Shown: positions 1-9,876 of the stretch, piece after piece
Numbering within the stretch: position 1 is the stretch's first letter
How the letters are laid out: each line of letters opens with the position of its first letter
Notes under the pieces: model-generated
Told to the model about the DNA's origin: nothing
What the model saw: only the letters and a program-made list of their open reading frames with translations
The model's database searches: none
Made by a program: the position numbers and the translations under genes
Origin: Haplomitrium mnioides
Lineage: Eukaryota; Marchantiophyta; Haplomitriopsida; Calobryales
DNA length: 26,892 nucleotides
Reading direction: 5' to 3'
NCBI GenBank assembly: GCA_049999725.1
Contig: JBNGIS010007410.1
Span: 46,378-73,269, forward strand

Positions 1-275
1 AAAATACCATTTTGTCCTATCCTCATTTGTCTTATTCTATTTTGTCTTCTAGTGTTGACTTCTATTTTGTCCTGTAGTGCCAGCCCTAATTCGCTGGGCC
101 TAGTTTTCTGTGTATATAAGGGAGAGAGGGGGCTATTGCCCTTCATTCTGTGCTTCCCTATTGTTGTTGAGGATCTCTCCTGCTCCTCCCTGCTGTATGC
201 TTGATGCAGGTGTAATAAAGTGCTGCTAGCACTGTTATATTGGCTCCAGATTGCTCTCTCTTTGATTTCTTCACA
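1..275 (+). repeat. LTR-like fragment (TATA, then polyadenylation signal)
   Basis: The plus strand has repeated TTTTGTC words, a TATA-like GTATATAAG near 111-119 and AATAAA at 214-219, roughly 100 bases apart. This matches the U3-R-U5 layout of a plant LTR. The LINE ORF2 on the minus strand stops resembling its family around 235-275, so this is probably the edge of another element joined to the LINE. The left end is outside the window and no primer binding site is visible, so this could also be a solo-LTR edge or an unrelated promoter. The junction is uncertain by about 40 bases. Confidence 0.35.
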
Positions 276-1651
276 TTCCAGCATGGTCCGCTGCGCAGGG
301 GAGATGCGTGAGGGGATGTGCCTGAGTGTCTCTTCTTGGGCCATCGCTCTAAGCGGATCGTCTGTCCTGCGGCTAAAAATAGTGCACCAGAAGTCTACTA
401 GCCTTTTTTGTTTGTCCTTCCATTCGACAAGTTCTTCTTGTGCAGGCCACTTCAGTTCTACTATCTCAGCTGAAGCTTTCCGTTCCTGGTGAGAGCTGGA
501 AAAGAACTTGCTCATTTGATCCCCTTCTTCAAACCAGTTGGCACTTGAGCGGATCCTGGCTCCTTTGGCTCTGTAATCTTCAAAGAACTCCAGAGCTATC
601 ATCTGTCTATCTAGCTCCTCTTGGAGAATAGTGTTGTGTTGGTCTTCCTCAATCTGAGCTATGAGAGTATCTATTTTGCCCCTGAGCATGACTTCTTCTA
701 CTCTCCTGAGGTAGGCTTTTCTAAACCCGAATTCTCTCAGCCATTTAGTGATTCTGCTGACTGCCTTATCCCACCATTCCGATTGCCCATCAGCTCCTTC
801 GCCTGGTCTTGGTACAGAACTCCAAAGTTCTTCCAACTTAGTGACTACTGAGGGATCTTCGAGGTGGGAGACATTGAGCCTGAAAAGACTAGTTTTGAGA
901 GCTGAGTGACCCTTGAACATTAACGCCATTGATACAGGAACATGGTCAGAGCATGACAAGCCTCCCACATTAATGACCTTGGCCCTGTAGGACCGATGCA
1001 ATAGACCTGCTGGGATGTAGAATCTATCCAGTCTCGCAAGTATTCGCCCTCTTTGCTGATTGCTCCATGAGAACTTCAATGCACCCGATGTTGCTTGGAA
1101 TGGGTCTGCTATTCTTAGGAAAGCTATTAGATCACTCCAAGCTTGGAGTTCCAGACCTCTTAGGCTGTGGCCATTGCCACCCCTCCGGTCCCATTGGTGT
1201 TCCACCATGTTAAAATCACCTCCCATGATCCAGTTCCTGTCTTGAGGAAGTGAGTGTAAGAGCTCAGTCCACATCCTCCGCCTCTCACTGGCAAGGTTAG
1301 GAGCATAGATGTTGAGCACGCCAAATTTCCCTCCTGGCAGGCCATCCAAATCTATCCACAAAGCACAACCATTGCATAGAGAGTAGTTCCCTTTGTAGAA
1401 TGGAGCCAACTTAGCTGATACACCGATACCCACTCCACCCTTGGATCTCTCTGCTTCTGTAGACCAGATCTCTCCACGAGGCCAGAGCAGTTTCAGCAGG
1501 AACTTACCTCTGGGTCCACTCAGTTTGTGTTCTTGAATAAATAGGACATCGATGCACGGTTGAATTTTTTGATGAAATCAGTAATTGCCTCTCATTTGCA
1601 TTTGTCCTTACCAACCCCTCTGACATTATAGCTAAGGAATTGGATCTTCAT
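240..1651 (-). pseudogene. LINE ORF2, endonuclease domain and RT leader (5' part only)
   Basis: The apurinic-like endonuclease of an L1-type retrotransposon nicks target DNA to prime reverse transcription. From the ATG at 1651 the protein begins MKIQFLSYNVRG, giving the conserved catalytic Asn. Further on are FIQEHKL (catalytic Glu), NIYAP, GGDFNMVE (Asp/Asn), RLDRFY and SDHVPV (Asp-His), in the order and spacing of the EEP endonuclease fold. There is one in-frame TGA after about 19 codons and one frameshift near 1555. After that the frame is open to the window edge. Past the endonuclease comes the Lys/Glu-rich leader with W-x-EEGDQMSKFF, which normally precedes the RT. The RT itself is absent because LTR-like sequence follows below about 275. 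Confidence 0.9.
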
Positions 1652-2401
1652 GGAGAACAAGATAGGGGGCTAGCCATCAAATCCTCCTTGCCGAGAATGT
1701 CTTCCAGCACATTGATGCCTGAACCATCCAAGATCGGAGAATTCTGAGGTTCCAGATCTAGGACGCCAAGGGTGGCAGCATGAGGAGCAGCTGGGGACGG
1801 AAACTTGCCTGCCTGAATATGCTGTGCAAGAGGAGTAGAAGTAGCTGCTTCTTCGGTACCTGACACCTGTGGTGGTCTACTCCTGATGTTCCATCTTACA
1901 GAGGGCCTCTCCACCAATTTCTCCTTGTTTCGGAGGGTGGGGTTGGGAGTCTTGAGGAGCAAGGAAGAGGCTCTCCTAGTGTACCGGCGTGTCACCTTCC
2001 TCCATTCTCCATCCAATTCTGATGTAGGGGAAACCGACTGCTCTACACAGATGGAGGAAATGAGAGGAGCATCAGATGGACATCTAGACCTATCCTCTAC
2101 CAGACTTCCTGTCTGTCCCTTGGAGGGGATATCCGACGAGAGCACAGGAGGGGGACTATGGCAACTGGCTTCCTCTTCAGGATTGGAGGGTTGTGTCTGT
2201 TGCGAGTTCAGGCAGGTATCCTTCCCATTACAGTTGACTTTGCTCCTGGTTTTGCCAGCATCTCTGTGCGTCTTGAGGCTATTCCTAGGGGCAGAACTGT
2301 TGGAGACTTCCTCACAGAAGGAGCTGCTGGGGTCGAGGTCCCAGGCCAGTCCTCGAAAGCCCTGGAGGGACCTCCAGCCCTTCTTGCTGGGGAGGTGCTC
2401 A
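1648..2401 (-). pseudogene. LINE ORF1, C-terminal part (runs into the scaffold gap)
   Basis: One frame is open from the edge of the N gap to the TGA at 1648-1650. It is Ser/Pro/Arg-rich and low in complexity, as expected for the tail of a plant LINE ORF1, the RNA-binding partner of ORF2. It contains the block GEWRKVTRRYTRR, and a similar W-K-x-x-x-x-YTQR block appears in the other ORF1 copy near 20030. The stop overlaps the ORF2 start as ATGA (1648-1651), which fits termination-reinitiation coupling. Its N-terminal half lies beyond the gap at 2841-3728. Confidence 0.75.
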
Positions 2402-2501
2402 NNNNNNNNNNNNNNNNNNNNNNNNNNNNNNNNNNNNNNNNNNNNNNNNNNNNNNNNNNNNNNNNNNNNNNNNNNNNNNNNNNNNNNNNNNNNNNNNNNN
2501 N
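2402..2501. other. Scaffold gap (100 N)
   Basis: Exactly 100 N, the conventional placeholder for a gap of unknown size. It falls inside LINE ORF1, so repeat collapse or a misjoin between two LINE copies is possible. Confidence 0.98.
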
Positions 2502-2840
2502 GGCTTAGCTAGTTTAGGATTCTAGCTAGTTTAGAGGCACTTTAGGGAATGGTGATTTTTAGGGATAGTGCCATGTGGAGGTACCTGGTGGTGACACGTG
2601 TTAGCACCAGGACTCTCCTGAGGGACCATTAATGATTCTTGTCCCTTGCCAAAGTTAGAACACAGAAAAGTCATAGGAGTGTATGTGAAATTGAATGTGC
2701 AGCTCTCGTGGAAAAATCTGCTTCACCTGCACTGGTTCAAGCGCCCATAGATTTTGAATAGGGGCACCCATAGAAATCCAGCTTTTAGCTGGTATTGTTT
2801 TCTGTATATAAATCTGATGAAGAGGAGGTCCAACGCATCC
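2502..2840. other. Unassigned segment next to the gap
   Basis: No convincing coding sequence. A 12-bp word, TAGCTAGTTTAG, occurs at 2506-2517 and again around 2523-2534. Translations on both strands are short and broken. It separates the two halves of LINE ORF1 and may be an unrelated insertion or the product of a misassembly at the gap. Confidence 0.4.
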
Positions 2841-3728
2841 TCATTGCAAACCACGTTTCTTGTAGCCCATTTTGTGCATTTGAGTCCAGAAGGAAGAATC
2901 GCGTCCAGCAGGGAGAGTCGTTTCTTCCTCAAAAGTGAGGTCGTATTTGTGCCTGGCAGGAGGTCGCGTTCGTAAGGAGCACAACCTCTTCTTTGGAGCT
3001 GACGTTTTTACTTCCTTTTTCTTGTGATTCTCATCTTAAGTGGATTTTCGCTGCTGCATAATATCAACTCGATTTGATATTTCACAACACCCTGGCCCTT
3101 TGAGTCCAATATTGGTCACCACTCCCTCAGAGGTGTCCAGTTCCACGCAGAACTTGATATGCATTTCTCTCTCAAATGGGGGAATAGCCACCACCTTGCC
3201 AAAGCTTTCTGCCACCTTCGGAATCTGATTCCGGAATTCTTCTGGGAAGAAAGGGAGGGTGATCCATTTAGGAGCTGCTCTCTTCGCTTCTGAGATGGGA
3301 TCAAATAGAGGTTCCCAGTCCTGAATGGAGCACATCTTTTTCTTTAGGAGGAACGGTCCCCCAGCCAGAAGTTTCAACCTGGATTGCTCGTTTTGGGTTT
3401 TGATCAGGAAGAAGCCTTTACCGAGTGTTCTCAGAATTGAGGCTGAGATGTTGAGGGCTTTACAAATCTTGTTCAACCATTCCTCCAGGTCCTTCAGCCC
3501 TGGAAAGAAACCCCGAAACTTACCGACCAGGAGAGACTTGCCCAGCTCTCGGGAGGTGGCCTCTGTCAAACTGTCATCCAACTCGATGTCACGATTTGGA
3601 AGAGTTTTTTTCCACCTTGAAGATCCTGGTTGGGAAGCCAGACTAGGTCCACGCGGAGGGTTTCCTGTTCTCTCCACCACCTCTACACCAGAAGGAGATC
3701 CTCTCTCCCAAGCTTTTGAAGTGGCCAT
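2841..3728 (-). pseudogene. LINE ORF1, N-terminal part with DUF4283 domain
   Basis: Starting at the ATG at 3728, about 230 codons are open to a TAA at 3036-3038. The same frame then continues to a TGA at 2841-2843. The region with LVGKFRGFF, LKDLEEWLNK, GKGFFLIK, and WEPLFDP followed by PKWITLPFFPEEF has the layout of DUF4283, the N-terminal domain of plant LINE ORF1 proteins. The FCVELDTSEGV block recurs in the second ORF1 copy as FCVELYTSKGV near 20620. The CCHC zinc knuckle expected next is not recognisable, since the frame decays around the TAA. A basic linker (KKKEVKTSAPKKR) follows. Likely role: RNA binding in the retrotransposition particle. Confidence 0.85.
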
Positions 3729-4300
3729 AACTAAAGGACCAAAGAGAGGTTTGATACCAAAGCTGAACTGACTCCCGCACCTTCACCCGCAGCCTCCCAG
3801 AAACCTAAGCTCCTCAGCCGCTCCACCTCCCACACCTTTGCCTTCCTTTTCTTTTTACTTCCTTCTGCTCAGCCCTTCCCATTCCCAAAAGTTTCCTTTC
3901 TCACTCTGATTCACAGGAACTTTTTTTTTTTTCCAACGGGCTTCACCTGCGAAAAACAAGCCTTAAGCGACCTTGTCCTGCGCCTGTGAAAATCGAGCCT
4001 TAAGCGCCCTTCTCCTGCGCAGAAAAACCTCAAGCTAGTCCTCCTCAGAACGCCCTTGCAGTGTGCTTGGTTCGCTATTGCCCCCTCAAGCTCCTGAATT
4101 TTTTCACATCGCTAGTGCAGCTCCTTCTACAGCTGCATCCCGCTCTTAACACTTGATAAAAGACAACTTAGCATTTCGCCAGCCCCAACCCTGTTTGAGC
4201 TTGTCTGCCGCACTTTCTTACTGCATCTGCCGTGTTTTGCAAACCGCGATGATGCCAGCTTTCACGAACTAGCATCCGAACCCCTCCATGTTGTCTGCAA
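3729..4300. other. CT-rich flank, probable 5' UTR of LINE copy 1
   Basis: Upstream of the ORF1 start (on the minus strand) the sequence is strongly purine/pyrimidine-skewed, with a T-run near 3921-3932. It carries no credible ORF. Its position and composition suit a LINE 5' UTR/promoter, but the 5' boundary cannot be fixed by eye. Confidence 0.45.
3947..4020. repeat. Two adjacent 37-bp tandem units plus a decayed third
   Basis: Units at 3947-3983 and 3984-4020 align along their length. Both contain AGCCTTAAGCG and end in TCCTGCGC. A weaker third unit starts at 4021 (AGAAAAACCTCAAGC). Tandem units just upstream of LINE ORF1 can act as promoter monomers in other LINEs, but that role here is inference. 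Confidence 0.75.
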
Positions 4301-5095
4301 CGCGATTCTCCTGCGACTCCAACTTTGAGGACCTTGTTCACACAACCTCTGCTTCTTGACTCTTGAGTTTACAGGGGAAGGGGCGGCTAAGGGATGCGCT
4401 TCCTAGCAGCACTTCTTTTCCCAAACAAGAGCCAGGTGACCAAGGAGCAGCCTTTGGCATGTTGACAAAGCGTTTTCCAGCAGCCCAAAACCTTCGAACC
4501 AGCCAATACCTTCAAACGTTGAAACTTCTGTGGGCAGATTCACAACTCCTCATTCTGCTGCTTCAGGACAACTGTATGTCCTTCGAACCTGCGTAAATGC
4601 TGCGTTTGAGCAATAACAACCCTTATTTGCTCAAAAGTAGCCCGAGCAAACCGTAGAGAATCCACTTTTTTTCTCTCGTGAAGCGATTCTCCTGCAATGC
4701 CAGTGTTAAGGATCCCTCACCAGCAGCAAAATGATCCTCTCGCGAATCAATTCTCCTGCAAGCTCATTTGCAAGCTGCGAGCTGGAAAATGGGTGCCAAG
4801 TGGAGTTGTGCTGTTGCGGCTGTGAGCAAACATGAGCTCCGAACTGAGGACAGCAAAAGCTGTGTGGAGTCACGCTGCTCCGCGAGAGTGCTTAAGCAAG
4901 AAACGTGGCGAGTTGCAAGTAAGCCGCGACACAGTCGCACGGATGAAAAACGGGCCTTTTTCTCCTGCGAAGCCAACCCTCTAGCGAACTCCAGCGTACT
5001 CCAGCTTTAAGGACCCATTGCGAGCAGGAAAAAGGACCTATCGCGAGCAGGAAAAAAATGACGACAAGCAGAAACAACCATCGCGTGCAGGAAAA
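4301..5095. repeat. Dispersed GCGATTCTCCTGCG / CGCGAGCAGGAAAA motif
   Basis: A short motif recurs in both orientations. Forward copies: CGCGATTCTCCTGCGA at 4301-4316, AAGCGATTCTCCTGCAA at 4680-4696, ATTCTCCTGCAAG near 4750, TCTCCTGCGA at 4961-4970. Copies with AGCAGGAAAA: 5021-5034, 5041-5056 (TCGCGAGCAGGAAAAAA), and TCGCGTGCAGGAAAA at 5081-5095. The interval is GC-richer than its surroundings and has no credible gene. Open frames here are short and inconsistent. Confidence 0.6.
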
Positions 5096-5351
5096 CGGAT
5101 ACTCCCAGCCTGACATCCCCGTAGTCACGAACTCGTCAAGAGAAAACCGCAGCGATTTTTTAAATATTTTTTTCCTACGAGAGTTCTATCACAAATCACG
5201 AGCTGCGGTTGTCAAACTGCTCGTCTTCTACAGATGAGATCCATCAACGTCCATCAAATGTTTCCTATGGAATCGATTCACACTCTTCATCTTGAAGGAG
5301 CCTTGAAGGCCATCAAACAAAGGGAGCTCCGTTTCCTTCATCCCTCGATTC

Positions 5352-5354
<3 letters not shown>

Positions 5355-5393
<39 letters not shown>
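5355..5393 (+). repeat. (TG)n microsatellite
   Basis: An uninterrupted TG/GT dinucleotide run of 39 bases. The poly-Cys/Val stretch in the open frame across it is an artefact. Confidence 0.98.
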
Positions 5394-5394
<1 letters not shown>

Positions 5395-5726
5395 GGATTC
5401 CTGTGTAGTGCTAGGTGTCATCATGACTGAGTTTACCCATTCCTTGTGGAAAGTGGCAGAAAGTCAGTATGAAGAGTGATCTGGAACTTCTGTTGGGAAG
5501 TGACAAGCCCAGCAGGAAGTTGTGGCATCTTTTTCACTGCTACACATGATGAGTCTGATTAGTCTGAAACTTTGTGTCTGACATGACATTGTGAAGGCTG
5601 CACTCCACATGTTGTGCAGTTGTGAAGTGTGTAGGTTTTTCCTAGACTATTGCAACTTCCATTTATTTGTTTCTGTGGTTAGTTTTACTTGCCACATCTA
5701 TTCTTTTCTCTTGATTGCGACTTCAG

Positions 5727-6399
5727 ATGGTCTGCTTACAGTATAGCAATCCTGCATTTGAACTTTGTGAGAAGCTTCTCGTGTAAGTTAGGGGTGCATT
5801 TTTAGAGAGGCATCTACCTATGGTGTTGGACCTAAATAACCTAATTAGTCACAAGTTATTACAGGAACTGAGATCCTAAATTCCAACCAGGCACATCAAG
5901 GATGTTTTATCTACTGCAAGATCCTGCACAAAAGGAATGTGAAATGGAAGGGTAAACATCAGTATCAAATACAAAACTGGAAAATACGCTTGTTGTCTCT
6001 GGCAGTAATTTGAAAATGTCATGTCTGCTGCTCTTACAGTTGTTTTAGAAGGATTGTCAGTATATCTATATCCTGATCAACTTTCTTTGGTAATAGGTTT
6101 CATATGTCTTAGACACAGAGGACTTTTTTCACCGCCTTGGGCGGCAACGATTGAGAAAGTTTAAAAAACATGACATTAGGGGGCAGAAAGACGTATCTTT
6201 TGGCAACAAATGGCCAGAAACCCGTGTATCCCGGTTTCATAATTGGATATCAAAGTATGTTGATGACAGGTATGGTTCGTGTCTAGAAATGCATGCTTCC
6301 CATGAGTTGTAGTTTGGCAACGCTTGGGGTTTGAATAACTTCCCTAATTTTATGGGGTTCTTTTGCAGTGCTCTTTTCAACAAAAATAGGGTGGATTGA
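5727..6399 (+). CDS. Candidate 3' exons of an unrecognised host gene (three exons)
   Basis: Exon A 5727-5782 follows a pyrimidine tract ending in CTTCAG and is followed by GTAAGT. Exon B 6113-6269 lies between a TCTTAG acceptor and a GTATGG donor. Exon C starts at 6369 after TTTTGCAG and ends at the TGA at 6397-6399. The three join in one open frame (phase 1, then phase 2). Exon B encodes a basic, aromatic-rich stretch containing TEDFFHRLGRQRLRKFKKHD, then WPETRVSRFHNWISKYVDD. AATAAA at 6474-6479 is a plausible polyadenylation signal. Upstream exons were not identified. I do not recognise the family. It does not look like a transposon protein, and the clean splice signals argue for a genuine gene or a recent pseudogene. 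Confidence 0.45.
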
Positions 6400-6473
6400 A
6401 GCAGCTCTGCACCATTTCAAATGAAACTGTTATGTTTAGGCTGGGTAATAAGCTACTTCTGTTGATTTTCAGG

Positions 6474-6479
6474 AATAAA
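6474..6479 (+). terminator. Possible polyadenylation signal (AATAAA)
   Basis: AATAAA 75 bases after the stop of the candidate host gene. Supportive but common by chance in AT-rich DNA. Confidence 0.35.
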
Positions 6480-7297
6480 GTTTGTCCTGAATTTAAAAGT
6501 CTTTGGAGGTTACGACTCCTATTTAATTCATTGGTTCTGCCTGTTGGCAACTGCAACCCTGGATTAAGGGGGTGCGTAGTAACGATTCTGTGAAGTTCTG
6601 GATATGTATAAGTTTGAACTATTGATTTTTTGGGTGTTGGTAGATGAGTATGATTTGTAGGAATGCACTCTTGGCTACATTTGATTGTAGCCATACAATT
6701 TGCTAAAGTTATCAGAATGCTTGGTTCTGTGAATCAGTGTTTGACGATTTCATGTCATAATGTAAGTTGAAGTTTTAGTTGAAATCAAAAGTTAGTAAAT
6801 TGTTCCAACTGGTGTGGAGCTGTTGTGGCTGCAAGATTTATGGTTTGATAATTTAAGGTTCATGATCTGGTGCTTGAAAGTGAATAAGCTTTGGAAGATA
6901 TTAAAATGAAGATTCATGGCTTGAGGAAAGTACGTCAGGAGTTGGTCCACTGTAGAGGATTTGATGAGCTCTTCTTTGCTAAAGAAATGGGGTATTATAG
7001 TGTAAGGAATGCTAGTTCTTACATGTGTAGACAGACAGGATGTTCTATTAGTAATTACAGCAAATGGTTCCATTGCCGCGTGCTAACCATGTATATGTTT
7101 GGTGTGTCATTTCTATTACTTCATGCTATCATTGTCTCCACTCAGTAACATTTGTGTCCAAAGCCTTTGAAGTTCAATTTTTTTATTAGTTTACTTTGTT
7201 ATTTTTCATGTGTAAAACAATTGAGTCTAGTACAAAATTGTTCTCGTAGCAAATTCTTTAGCCAAGTCTCAGGTAACATGATGTGCTAACTTGCTAA
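6480..7297. other. Non-coding stretch with one weak open frame
   Basis: No recognisable gene. A plus-strand frame open from about 6885 to 7148 contains IKMKIHGLRKVRQELVH and has moderately protein-like composition. It has no family match I can name and no splice context, so I leave it uncalled. Confidence 0.4.
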
Positions 7298-7675
7298 TTG
7301 GGTAAGAAACTTCTTGTTACTCTCTGTGCGGAGGCTATGCATTGCAACATTGGCGTCAAGCAGGGCTGCCCACTTTCTCCCACGCTATGTGGTCTGTTAA
7401 TCGACAAACTGGAGGCAGTACTGGTCAATTTGGGAGCCCCTGACCCCAATCTGCTAGCCAAGACCATTGGTATTCTCTTGTATGCAGATGAAATTGTCCT
7501 TATGTCAACAAGAAGCGCCGGACTCCAACAACACCCAGAGGTACTTGACCAGTTCTGCAGCCAGAGTGGAAAATATCTTCCCACAGCACGGTGAGACACT
7601 TTCAAGTTCAGACAGGACACTGTGGAAGTGATGGACCAGTACACCTACCTAGGGATTCCACTGCTCATGGTTCTT
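7298..7675 (+). pseudogene. LINE reverse transcriptase core fragment
   Basis: The frame shows GVKQGCPLSPTLCGLLID (RT fingers/palm motif), then ILLYADEIVLMS, which is the catalytic YADD block with the second Asp changed to Glu, then GLQQHPEVLDQFCSQSG. A stop at about 7592 (TGA after TAR) interrupts it. After a shift, KFRQDT and YTYLGIP follow, the usual RT-to-thumb transition. The protein made RNA-templated DNA at the nicked target. The D-to-E change, stop and shift show it is dead. Confidence 0.88.
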
Positions 7676-7789
7676 TGTCACCTCAATATGTACCATGTTG
7701 ACGGAAGGAAATCAACCCCAGCTTCCCCTTTGAGTGATTATGAACAAAATGTGAGTATGCACAGTGCGCGAAGGTCAGATTACTGAGTA

Positions 7790-8769
7790 TAAACTGCTTG
7801 GCTCCTGTATTAGAGAGGCAGATTAGGACCCTGGAATGTGGGTCTGAAAAGATAACTCCCCCCTCAGCAGCTATTTGACAAAGAAAGGCCATCGGTTCAT
7901 CCTAGACGGGCTGTCTACAATCATTCCAGTTCTGGAACGCTGGAAAGCACATGGTTCAATCGACCCTACACACTCCTTGAGATGGACTGATATATGGGAT
8001 GGGAGCAGATCAGCCAAAGAGGCCTCATTAATGTAGCTTATTGTCCAAAGAGGTGTGCAAGTCGGGAGCTTCAGGAAAAAAACAGAGAAGCCTGGCTTTG
8101 AGATTGATTCAAGATGTGTCTGCTCCAAGGAGGATTTACTGGAAGATTTCATCCACTGGTTCTGGCTTTGTCATAGGATCAGCACTCTGGAAATGGGCAG
8201 AAAACATCATTAACAGATTAATGTTCTCCATTTGGGGGATTACCAAATGGTGGAAGCCAACCTGGCAGCAATGCATGCTTGCAACAGAATCCCATAGGCA
8301 CTGGCTGTAGCTCAAGAGATCTGGTGCTTACTAAGAGGAATGGTACTTTCCTCCATATGGCTTTCTAGAAATGCTATAGCGTTCGAGAAGTCCCACATGG
8401 ATATGTACTGCTTAAAAAAGAAAATCTGGATGAGACTGATTGGGTACCGAAAGAAAGCTTGGCATGATGCTTGTAGAGACTCGATGAAGGCTCAAAATGA
8501 AGAGAAAAGAAAAAACATTCTTGATGCCTTTGAAGAACATGGGGTGCCAGGCATTTGCTCTGTATCCGTGATGCAGACTAAGTTTATTGTAATGTTGATG
8601 TTAATAGTAATTTGGATTGAGGGTATTGGGTTACTATATTTTACTAGGCTAGATTCTGAAAGGATTGATATGCTGATGGTTTTTGCTGCTCGGCCTGATT
8701 GCTGGCCATGGTTGTTGCCTTGATGCTTGAAAGTAAATAAAGTTGTTTGCTTTTGGTCAAAAAAAAAAA
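7790..8769 (+). mobile_element. 3' end of an L1-type LINE (zf-RVT region, 3' UTR, poly(A)) nested in the second LINE
   Basis: Frames read LSTIIPVLERWKAHGSIDP, SLRWTDIWDGSRSAKEASLM, LIVQRGVQVG, FIHWFWLCHR, then after a shift LWKWAENIINRL and VLSSIWLSRNAIAFEKS. This is the reverse-transcriptase zinc-binding (zf-RVT) C-terminus of plant L1-type ORF2: the W-D-G...AKEA...L....RGVPVG linker and the W-x-x-RNxxxFE end. AATAAA is at 8736-8741 and an A11 tail at 8759-8769. The 5' limit (about 7680-7790) is uncertain and no clear target duplication was found. Several stops and shifts make it a dead, 5'-truncated copy. Confidence 0.8.
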
Positions 8770-9743
8770 GATACCAATACATACCCAGAGGATGGAGTTT
8801 TGGAGCAGAGTGCAGGATTGCAGCAGCTCTCATCAGACTATATACCAAATGAATAACTGGTGCAAGATAAAAGATATATGGCATATATCCATGAGAATCA
8901 ACCTCTTCCATACCTTTGTTTTTCAACAGCAACATAGGGAGCAGAAATATGGGGCCCTCTCTATCTCCTGCCATGTGGCTGAAACATGGTAAGAAACCCC
9001 TCAAGAGGTTGCTCACTAGATTAGCCAATGTCAGCACCACTACAGCTCTACACATCCTGGCAGCTGAATTTGGTATGCTTCTCATTGAAGTACATGGAAT
9101 TGTGAAACTAGCCACATACCTGCAATCTATTCAGGATACAGTACCATCCAGATACCAATCAATGGCTATGGAGATATCTCATCAGGCAGCCCCAGGAGAC
9201 CCAACAAATCGGTACAATCTATGCCAGAAATGGCTCAGAAGATGAGGATAGGATATAGAGGATCTTCCAAAACCTGTCAGGTGCTCATAGATGACCTGTC
9301 AGCACACTACTTCACTGTCCTCTGGCAGTCCTAGAGTGCAGCATCCCCGACTATCAAGTACAACAAGCTCATCAACTCTACTCCAAGCAAATCCAGCAAT
9401 ACCTGACAAGTAGCATGTCACCCTCAGACGACTTTGAACTGGTTCCTATTGACTGCATGTGAAACAGTCACATGGTTTGTGAAACAGTCAAATGGTCCAA
9501 GATTCACAACAAAATACAATCTGAGAAGTTGCTATGCCTCTAGTACAAGATAAACATCACATCATCTTTTGTTACCCCAGGTACTATGAGATACGGGAAA
9601 GGTACCATGGTCTTTTTGTGAAGCAGGATTGGACTATCCAGCAGTTTCTCAAACACTATTATCAAGGACGGCTGGGACTCTTCTTTCTGGAACTCATGTT
9701 GCTTTGGTCTGAACAAAAAGACAACCTAGAAATTAGAGATTAG
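8770..9743 (+). pseudogene. C-terminal region of the interrupted LINE ORF2
   Basis: After the nested poly(A), frames show CKIKDIWHISMRINLFHTFV, then GAEIWGPSLSPAMW across a one-base shift. This corresponds to the L-F-T-V..LLYG-E-WGPSL block of this LINE family. LHILAAEFGMLLIEVHGI and YLQSI follow. At the end, 9534-9743 reads DKHHIIFCYPRYYEIRERY and WTIQQFLKHYY, matching the family's terminal block (E-x-HxxxxCPxYxxxR). Stops and shifts occur around 9243-9530. Seen directly: the motifs. Known of the family: their order. Inferred: that both halves were one element. Confidence 0.72.
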
Positions 9744-9876
9744 TGAGGAGAGAGTGAGAATATGACTCACACGCTGGTTTGTCCCTGCCTAACTTATTTT
9801 TTGCTCTGACAGTTTCACTTTCTATTGTACTCCAAGTCCTTCTGTCCCTAGGGCTGGTTCTGGATTTTAATTGACG

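Larger units (their letters stand above)
240..3728 (-). mobile_element. L1-type (plant RIX) LINE, copy 1, incomplete
   Basis: Read on the minus strand the order is ORF1 with DUF4283 (3728 to about 2841), an unassigned stretch and scaffold gap, the ORF1 C-terminus (to 1648), then ORF2 endonuclease (1651 down to about 240). The reverse transcriptase and 3' end are missing. ORF2 is well preserved, so insertion was relatively recent or decay slow. The other LINE-derived parts in this window (7790-8769, 20014-21313) share this family's features, especially the FCVEL-T-S-GV block in ORF1. Confidence 0.85.

Noticed and set aside
1886-2512. Long plus-strand open frames over LINE ORF1 and the N gap
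   Set aside because: They are antisense shadows of ORF1 and include translated N.
3325-3771. Plus-strand open frame opposite DUF4283
   Set aside because: Antisense shadow of a clear ORF1 domain on the minus strand.
5234-5479. Open frame spanning the TG microsatellite
   Set aside because: The Cys/Val run is only the dinucleotide repeat translated. No splice or homology support.
6864-7148. Possible small gene or exon (IKMKIHGLRKVRQELVH)
   Set aside because: No recognisable family, no splice signals in suitable positions and no support beyond an open frame.
8492-9115. 207-codon minus-strand open frame
   Set aside because: It crosses the boundary between two plus-strand LINEs and their poly(A), and shows no family motif.
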